A program made the position numbers and the translations under genes. The notes under the pieces are model-generated. The model searched no databases and was not told the DNA's origin. It saw only the letters and a program-made list of their open reading frames with translations. From Larix kaempferi (Eukaryota; Streptophyta; Pinopsida; Pinales; Pinaceae), in contig BSBM01000423.1 in assembly GCA_027924585.1 (NCBI GenBank), positions 4,860,001 to 4,924,000 on the forward strand: a stretch of 64,000 nt of DNA, in the 5' to 3' direction. Positions 56,386 to 64,000 of this stretch are shown here, piece after piece. How positions within the stretch are numbered: the stretch's first letter is position 1; each line of letters starts with the position of its first letter.

Positions 56386-59300
56386 CCAATAATTTCCGCT
56401 CACTTTTGCTAGCTGTCCCCCTTTCCCGTCCGTCGATCTATTGGGCATTGCTTTTAGGCCATTGATAGGATCCCTTATTTAGCTTTTTGTGATTTGACAT
56501 CTTTTCATCTCCACCGTAGGATCTTCTACTGGCTTTAAATGTCAGTCGTCCATCGTATCTAATACCATATAAGGATATGGTGGTATCGCTACCCGACCTC
56601 CGGTTTTGGTTACCATTCAATCTTCCTCGTGATGTGCTCAGGTGGTGACACCTGGCAGGTGGTATGCACCATCGCAACCACCTTCTCCACTATCTGGGGC
56701 GCTCCTTCACCCTGCGATGATCATCGAGGAGCACTGATCTTGTCCTTTAACATATCTACGGTTGGGATCTCTCCAAGTGTCTAGCTTTTCAGCACTTTCA
56801 CCAATGGAGCCCACAATGCTATCAACCAACCATAGATCTGATTCCCTTCTATTGTGAGCTGTTGATCTACCCCAACCTCTCTGCTGATGTGACAACTTGT
56901 CCCCTGCACTGTCAGATCTTTGACCATGCAGCCTCTGCTATTGATCTTCTACCTTGCTTTCCCACTGCAATAGTATCACAAACCTTCTGGCGGTTTCACT
57001 TATCACCCAAATGATCATGCGATGGCTCCTCCAACTGCCACCTGTCCTGGCGGTTTATCCATCGTGACCACCATCCTATGCTTACTTCCATGCAATTTTA
57101 TGATGCGACGATGATCGGGGGCCGTAGATCTCCTTTGCGCGCCTAATCAATGGTTGGGACTTGTTTGAGCTTTAACCTTTACTTTATTTTCTTTTCGGAC
57201 TATAGATTATGGGTTTTTTATCCATTTTTGATTATTTGGGCTAGCCTCTTATGTTTAAAATGACAAAACCCCTTATTTTTCTCATTATTTCCTTCCCAAC
57301 TGAACTGCTTCTTGGTCTTAGAAACCTGGTCATGACTGAGGAGGCGGGTTTCACCATTTCTCCAAAGAATTCACCAGTGGAGTTAGTCCTCCTCTTCAGC
57401 TTTGTGTAAAAAATTTATAGGTGCCAACAGATGGTATGAATTTCTAGTTTTTAGCTCAACTATAATATTTTATCCTAACACATGAAAGTGTATCTAAAGA
57501 TATCTACACTAAACTTCTATTGTAATCATTGATAGAAAGAAATATATATACTCTACAGACTTTACAAAATGGTTGTTAAAATTACAATTTGTATGAATAT
57601 TATGAGGGTCCTAAACATTCTAAATAATGCGATAGCTGGTAACATCAATTATCGAAGAGCCTTTATATCTCATAAGCATACAATGATATCTACTTTTGCG
57701 ACAAGGATTAAACATTATATGACCCTTGTGAATAATGCTACAAAAGAATCTAGTGGGACTTCTTAGGATTAGAACCCAACTTTGTTTTTTTAATATTTAT
57801 ACTACTTAATTCATTAGTGCAAATATATAAAGTTAATGTTAGCATTATTATAATGCCGCGATGTATAATATTTGGCTTTCTAAAACTATATGACACATCT
57901 CACATACTATAAGAAATGCATCCTACGTTAAAAATACTATATGCTTTTGTAACCCAAACTACTATATCAACTTATGAATATATATCGAAATGTTATGAAA
58001 TAGTGACATATAGAAATTCTTAGACATTACGCTATGTTTTAATTGGAAATAAACGTTAGAATATAATGCATAAACATTATACGAAATGAAACCAAATGTT
58101 GGAAATATAACACCTGAATACTATGCAAAATGGAAACAAACATTGGAAATATATCACATAATACAACGCAAGGATCGGGCTAACGTCATTTAATATGATG
58201 TTGATAGGAAAATAATGTTATTGCAGGCGTAATATGGCAAGAACGATACGTAGGTCTGAGCATTTATGTTTCCCTGAATTCCCTTGGTGGATTGTCCCGT
58301 TGGCTACACTTGTAACCGGCTCCACATGATGAACTCGTATGAAAAGTTGGAAACTTGTCGAGCTGTGTGATACTCCTTTAGTGATGTGCCCTCCAACTGG
58401 ACTCGACACTGAATGAGCCATTAATGAAATGGTTGATCGTATTGATACTTTGGTAGTAGCGTTGCTTGGCTAGCCCGATCTCACCTGTTGATCTGGATCT
58501 GTTTCGGTCTTTGAAGACTAAACCCTAGTTGCACTTACTATTCCATCGTTGGCATTACTTCTTGCATTCATTTGGAAACTCTGGCTTTTGGAGAGAGGCC
58601 AAAAGGCCGCTTAGTTGTAGGGTTCGACCTCTAGTTGTTTTGCAACTTCATGCTTCATAGTTGATGGTGGAAAATCTGGTTGTATAAGCTTCAAGGTTTG
58701 AAAGGAATTGTAAGTGGTGAAGCCTTGTGGCTTTCGTCGTGTAAATATTGATAGGGTTTTTCCAGGGTGTTAGGTTCAGAGTCTTGACTGAGATATTGTA
58801 TCCAGTATGGTTCCTCCATTGCGACTGTTAGAAGGCTTGGAAACTAATAGCGAAATGGCATTCCAAAATCCTACTCTTACAAAGGTAATCTTTACTCTCG
58901 TGAATATTGTTTGCAATACTTACTGTTTGACCTTGTGTAACGTCTTGTTTTGGAAATGTATTTAACCTCATTGTGGTTTGTGTGGTAGGTGCTTCCTTCG
59001 TCGTGGAGGTTATAGTGTTGAAACATAATGGCAGTTGATGGCTCACTTCTTTCAGTAAGCCCCGGTGGCATAACCCTTCGTAGGTTCTCCTTGCAGAATG
59101 GCAATCTTTGATGCTTTTTAAACCATACTTGTGGTTTTTGGCAAATTAATCCAAACCAGTACTGTGTTGTGCTAAGTGTCTGTAGGAAGGATGCCTTTCG
59201 GCTTGCCCGGTTAATGTAAACAATGTTTTAGGCTATTGTTTCAAAATGGACAATGTAACCTCTGTCGATGAAAGTTCTTTCCTCAATCGAGTTTTTCAAC

Positions 59301-61306
59301 AAGCAAGACTTTAAATAAAATAGTTTTGTAAAAGTTTCTCGTTTTGTCCTTTGGGGTTTCGACCTTTAAATGAAATCTGTAATTTAAATGTTATGTGTAT
59401 AAGTAAAAACTTGCGTTTAGCAAGGATCTGCGTTTAAGCTTGATGTAAAAAGGGTTACAGTTTGTGAGCTAAGATTGATACTTTTTTTGATATCGTTTTC
59501 TTCGTAGAGCTACGAAATGTACGTTTTGAAAAGGAAAAATGATGTAAAGAACTGTGAAGTGTGTGAATAAGCAAATGCTTTTGCCTTGATAGTTAAATGA
59601 TGAGATGTTTGAGTTTTTAAATCGTCGTTTCAGTTCTAAGAAAAGGGAAAAATGTCTGTATTTAAATTCTTTGAATACTTGTGAAAATATTTCGATGAAA
59701 GGGTATTACCCTTGGTCACTTGACCGAAAAATGAATGTGATTCCAGCTTTGATATTGTTTAAAGAAATAAAATGGTAGCTTTGTCAAACGAAAGTTTGTG
59801 AAAAGAAAAGTTTAGGGTTTAAGGTTTTATGTCGAATATTTGAAACTTTTGAAGAACTAAAATAGGCTCTGTTCTGTATGTTTATTATGTATGTTAGTAA
59901 AAAAATAAAGTACATAGATAGAGTAGATCTAAAGTAAGCTTGAGAAGAAAAAATGAAAACATAAACCCTAGCTTAAACTTTAACTTGACAGAATAGTAAA
60001 GCACAATATTGTTATAATTTCTTGAGAACTTTGTAACAGAAAATGATTTAATCATTGAGTATAAAATTACTGTTGTTTTCAAGGTAAATAAACTTACTAC
60101 TGATAAGAAATGACAGTACTGTACATTTGGAAAGTAAATGTTTGCAACTATTAAATTCAAAACATACTGCTGTAAAGAATACAGTGAACCTGAAAAAATT
60201 TAATAAAAATGAGGAGAGAAAAAAAAACATGGGATTATGATCATTGATACTGAATATTAATAGTAGGAAAACTAACGAATTATACAAAGTTGATCATCTC
60301 ATTCACCTAAAAATTTTCCTATCAAATCTATCTACATTAATTTATTCTTTGTACTAGAGTATGATGCCAATTCATTAGCATGGGGAAAAATGCAGAGAAC
60401 ATTTTATTCAATTTGTTATAAAAGAATCAGTACTATTCAGAATCCTATTTAACTTAGAAAGAAAAATAAATGTGTTTATTCAGTGATATCTTTGGAAACA
60501 GTAAATTAATTCTAGCAGCTAGAAATTTTAACTGCATAAAAATCAGAAAAAGATAAGTAGAACCTATAAATGAAGATAGGGCCGACAAACACCCAAGGAG
60601 GCATGTTCCTCCCAACCTATTCCAAAAGAAGCAGCCAAACTGCTGGCTTCTTGTGAACCCCCAAGCCTGCTTACTGGGCCACTAAGAAGATGGAATCTGC
60701 GTAGAAGCAAGGCACTCAAACATGCCTTCAACACTCAACATCAAACTCCTGTACTCAAAACATGCCTTCAACACTCAGCATCAAACTCTTGAACTCAATA
60801 GAGTTTGGCAGGATCACAACATGATCAAAAACTTTGCATATCCCCTCATCAAATCTCTTGGGTGCAAACATAGCAAACCCCAAGGTAAATTTCCTCGTTA
60901 GGAAAAGTGATGAACTTCAGTTCACAATTTGATGGCTATTATATAGACTACCTAGGTATTTATTGGTCAGTTTTTGAATAAATGGGCCTCAAGCTCCAGC
61001 CCCACTTTCCAGGGCACTATGACCACATTTCAAGGGAGTTGTCCCATACCAACAACTAGTTAGTTGCATCATGATGCTGCCACATGTCCATTGCCTTCTA
61101 CCCCAGATTCCATTCCACCTAGTGGGTCAGTAACCACTCTTTCAACAGTCCCCTTAGGTGTTTGTCTCCTATTTTATTTATTAAATAATAAAAGAGTGTG
61201 CAAATTACAGTCATCCTTGGACACTTGTCCAATACAAAACTTTACAATAAAAGTTAACATAATATTTTTAGCATAAAATGTTTTTCAGCAAAGATGGTAT
61301 GTTACA
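56386..61306. other. Gene-free right half of the 9.84-kb insertion
   Basis: No frame over 100 codons is convincing. About 57990-58160 repeats a roughly 42-bp phrase (AAATGGAAACAAACATTGGAAATAT). About 60700-60790 duplicates CATGCCTTCAACACTCA with its flank. Frames at 56438-56895, 58218-58421, 58828-59104 and 59894-60287 show no domain content. Confidence 0.45.
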
Positions 61307-61311
61307 CACTG

Positions 61312-61370
61312 ACGCACTTGTTGTTAAGGGAAAGAGAGCCATCAACACACTTGTTGTTAAGGAAAAGTGC
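61312..61370 (+). repeat. Copia-C leader: 33-bp tandem repeat, right part
   Basis: The 26 bases from 61312 complete the unit interrupted at 51465, and a seventh unit follows at 61338-61370. Seven units in all are visible in the uninterrupted leader. Confidence 0.9.
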
Positions 61371-61461
61371 ACCAAACACTGTTCACTTACACCGATTTTA
61401 CTTTGGCGCACTGTGTTAGCTAAAGAAGTTGCGCCACTCTGTTTAAAGATAGTCATACAAA

Positions 61462-64000
61462 ATGGAAAGTACCAGCATGAAGCAGATCTCCAAACCAATG
61501 TTGATTGGAACAAACTACGAGTTTTGGTCAATCAAGATGAAGATGTTTCTTCAACTCAACAAGTGTTGGGATATGGTTGAAAACGAGTTCACGGAACCAG
61601 CAACGACCATTGTGGCTACTATGACTAATGCTCTCAAGAAATCCCTTCAAGAAAGTCGAGATCGAGATCTCACCGAAAAATGGTTGATCCAAAGCTACAT
61701 TGAAGAGTTCATTTTCCCACGGATCTCAAGAAATCCCTTGAAGAAAGTTGAGATCGAGATCTTACTAGAAAATGGTTGATCCAAAGCTACATTGAAGAGT
61801 TAATTTTCCCACGAATCTCAAGAGATACCACAACATATCAAGCATGGAATCTCCTTGCAACTGCATATAAAGGTACTGACAGAGTTAAAATGGTAAGACT
61901 ACAAACCCTTAGACTTTAGTTTGAAAGTATTAAGATGAAGGAAACTGAAACTATAGATCAATTCATGACTAGGGTTTCAGGTATTGTGACTCAATTCCAA
62001 ACCTATGGCGAGGACTTGGAACAAAATGTTGTTGTCAAAAAGGTCCTCATAAGAAGTTTGCTATGGTTGTCACTGCAATAGAAGAATCTAAAGATCTATC
62101 CAAGTTTACCCTAGAAGACTTAACAGGATCCCTTCTGTCCCACGAAGCTCGACTCAATCAATAGGAAGAGTATCTATCAAATGCATTCAACACTCAGGAT
62201 TCATTCAACAGAGGTCGAGGCAGAGGAGGTAGAGGACGAGGTAGAAGAGGAAGAGGTTCTCATTCTACAGAGGATAGAACTACTCATGAACATTCAGATC
62301 ATTGTGCTCACTCTCATAACTCTCAGAACGAGAGGGGGAGAGGCAAGAAATGGACAAATAGGTCCAACATTCAGTGCAACTATTGCAAGAAGTATGGCCA
62401 CTATGAACGAGACTGCAGAAAGAAGCAAGCATATCATAACAGTGGAAGAGCCCATGTCTCCAATGTTGAAGAAAGCTCAAAAGTCATGTTTCTCTCATGC
62501 CAAGCAACTGAAGAAGAATATCACTCAGATATATGGTTGCTAGACAGTGGCTGCAACAATCATATGACAAGTAACAAATCATTATTTTCTGATATAGATC
62601 CATCTATTAATTCAAAGATCAAGCTTGGTGATCATTATCTTGTTCCTGCTCAAGGAAAAGGAGTTGTCCCTGTCCTTACTAAAAAGAAAGAAAATAAGAT
62701 AATACATCATGTATTTTATGTTCCTAATATAAAAGTCAATCTGATCAGTGTGGGTCAACTGATTCAGAATAAGTATGATGCTAGGTTCATTGATTCACAT
62801 TGTGTTGTATATGATAAATCCCCCACTAGAAGAATCTTAGCAAAAGTATAAATGACCAAGAATAGAATCTTCCCACTCAGTCTGAGAAGTGCTATCCCGT
62901 CACAGTCATATGCACATATTGTTTCCAATCTAGATGAAACTTGGTTGTGGCACTGTAGGTATGGTCACCTACCTTTTCAGAGTCTCATTCAACTGCAAAA
63001 ACAGTCCATGGTCAAGGGGTTACCAATTATGAATGAACAATCTAGTTCTTGTGAAGATTGTATCTTAGGGAAACACCAGAGACACAATTTCCCCACTTCT
63101 ACATCTCGATCCAAAGAACACCTTGAGTTAGTTCACATAGGCCTATGTGGACCCATGCAAAACTAGTCCATAGGAGGTAGTCTATAATTTTTGACCTTTA
63201 TTGACGATTACAGCAGGAAAATCTAGATCTATTTTCTCAGACATAAATCTGATGCCTTCTCCAAGTTCAAAGAACTCAAGGCATTGACTGAAAATCAGTC
63301 AGGAAAACCCATCAGAATCCTCAGATCAGATGGTGGAGGTGAGTATGACTCACATGATTTTGCAGAGTTCTGTAAGTAGCATGGCGTCCAACACTAGTTC
63401 CCTACAAGATACACTCCACAAGAGAATGGGATTGCCGAATGGAAGAACCAGACCATCGTGAACATGGCCCGAAGTATGTTGTCATACAAGAAGTTTTCAG
63501 ATGATTATTGGGCTGAAGTTGTTGCATGTTCAGTTTACTTACTTAACAAATCTCGCACAGTAATTGTGAAGGATACGATTCCCAAAGAAGAATGGAGTGG
63601 CACTAAAGTTAGTGTTTCACATCTTAGAATATTTGGATGTGTTGCATTTAGACACACACTCGATGAATTAAGAAAAAAGACTGAGAAGAAAAGTGAAAGA
63701 CGCCTCTTCATTGGTCACAGTGAACAACATAAGGCTTACAAACTGTATAATCCTATCACCAAAAATCTTGTGGTGAGCAGAGACGTCAAATTTCTTGAAG
63801 ATAAATATTGGAGTGGTCCTCATAATGATAAAATAGATATTCAACAGAAAAAAATTCTAGTACCACCAGAACCACTCAGAATGCCCATAATGGAGGTACA
63901 GCAATAGTGGCAAGAAACAACACCAACAAACAGTCCACCATAGAACCAGAGAACCAGAATTTTAAGGGAGTTATATGAACAGACTCCTGTTATTGATGAG
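61462..64000 (+). pseudogene. Copia-C gag-pol pseudogene, truncated by the window end
   Basis: Gag opens at 61462 (MESTSMKQISKPMLIGTNYEFW). A 92-bp tandem duplication (61632-61723, 61724-61815) and a small deletion near 62045 shift its frame. From about 62048 one frame continues through a Gly/Arg-rich region, zinc knuckle (CNYCKKYGHYERDC, about 62375-62416), protease LLDSGCNNHMT (about 62540) and pre-integrase LWHCRYGHL to integrase. There LVHIGLCGPM has lost the first catalytic Asp, while LRSDGGGEY and PQENGIAE keep the other two. The integrase C-terminal segment runs to 63904. The last bases enter the linker before reverse transcriptase. Stops include 61917, 62162, 62849, 63164, 63377, 63395 and 63905. 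Confidence 0.88.
61632..61815 (+). repeat. 92-bp tandem duplication within Copia-C gag
   Basis: TCTCAAGAAATCCCTT starts unit one at 61632 and unit two at 61724; TCTCAAGAG recurs at 61816. Since 92 is not a multiple of three, the duplication itself breaks the gag frame. Confidence 0.93.

Larger units (their letters stand above)
51466..61306. mobile_element. 9.84-kb insertion in the Copia-C leader, LTR-type ends
   Basis: The insert starts TGTAACATCCC and ends GGTATGTTACA, typical LTR-retrotransposon termini. It is flanked by CACCG (51461-51465) and CACTG (61307-61311), a 5-bp target duplication with one transition. Deleting it with one duplication leaves a leader unit of exactly 33 bp. I could not define internal LTR boundaries by eye, so class is inferred from ends and duplication length. 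Its main content is the family B frame on the minus strand. Confidence 0.8.
50899..64000 (+). mobile_element. Copia-C: Ty1/copia retrotransposon, cut by the window edge and by a 9.84-kb insertion
   Basis: Parts in order are the 5' LTR (50899-51121), primer site, a leader with 33-bp repeats split by the insertion at 51466-61306, then gag-pol from 61462 past the window end. The 3' LTR is outside. The leader repeat runs on in register across the insertion, which proves that both halves belong to one element. Confidence 0.88.

Noticed and set aside
59894-60287. Minus-strand frames of 79-88 codons with hydrophobic residues
   Set aside because: AT-rich chance frames that overlap each other; no motif and no partner nearby.

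Overview
The window looks like gene-poor DNA from a large plant nuclear genome. It is AT-rich, I see no intact cellular gene, and almost everything recognisable is a decayed retrotransposon, a smaller element nested in one, or a local tandem repeat. Ty1/copia elements with initiator-methionine-tRNA-type primer sites, L1-type LINE tails with RNase H, and a plant-only TSJT1/DUF3700 pseudogene place it in the seed plants. The old, nested, slowly deleted insertions suggest a gymnosperm, but that is an inference and no species is claimed.

Layout. 1-1235: tail of an L1-type LINE. 1236-12131: no gene, diffuse repeats. 12132-18450: degenerate minus-strand copia (Copia-B), whose right LTR carries a 1.1-kb DNA transposon with terminal inverted repeats. 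18451-25011: repeats plus two small, doubtful ORFs. 25012-26449: 5'-truncated LINE with a 13-bp target duplication and an internal 403-bp hAT-like MITE; its 3' end lies in a 531-bp tandem duplication. 28826-31899 (minus): a broken ORF of about 1,000 codons of unknown family (family A). 33400-41270: a 33-bp minisatellite and a 409-bp tandem duplication into which the plus-strand Copia-A (33797-40463) inserted. 42217-47387: a three-LTR array (LTR-internal-LTR-internal-LTR) of a non-autonomous element (element D) with one outer target duplication. 48130-48754: a tRNA-like sequence and a repeat cluster. 50016-50814: TSJT1/DUF3700 pseudogene with recognisable splice sites. 50899-64000: plus-strand Copia-C, running off the window, whose leader is split by a 9.84-kb insertion (51466-61306) that carries a second ~1,000-codon broken ORF (family B, minus).

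How the parts fit. Several insertions can be reversed on paper. Removing Copia-A plus one copy of its 5-bp duplication restores a 33-bp minisatellite unit, and the neighbouring tandem copy still shows the unoccupied site. Removing the 9.84-kb insertion from Copia-C likewise restores an exact 33-bp leader repeat. The copia reading frames are broken largely by CAG-to-TAG changes, as expected from deamination at methylated CHG sites in silenced elements.

The most novel items are the element D array with its gag-like hybrid ORF, the 1.1-kb inverted-repeat transposon with an internal cluster of small palindromes, and ORF families A and B.
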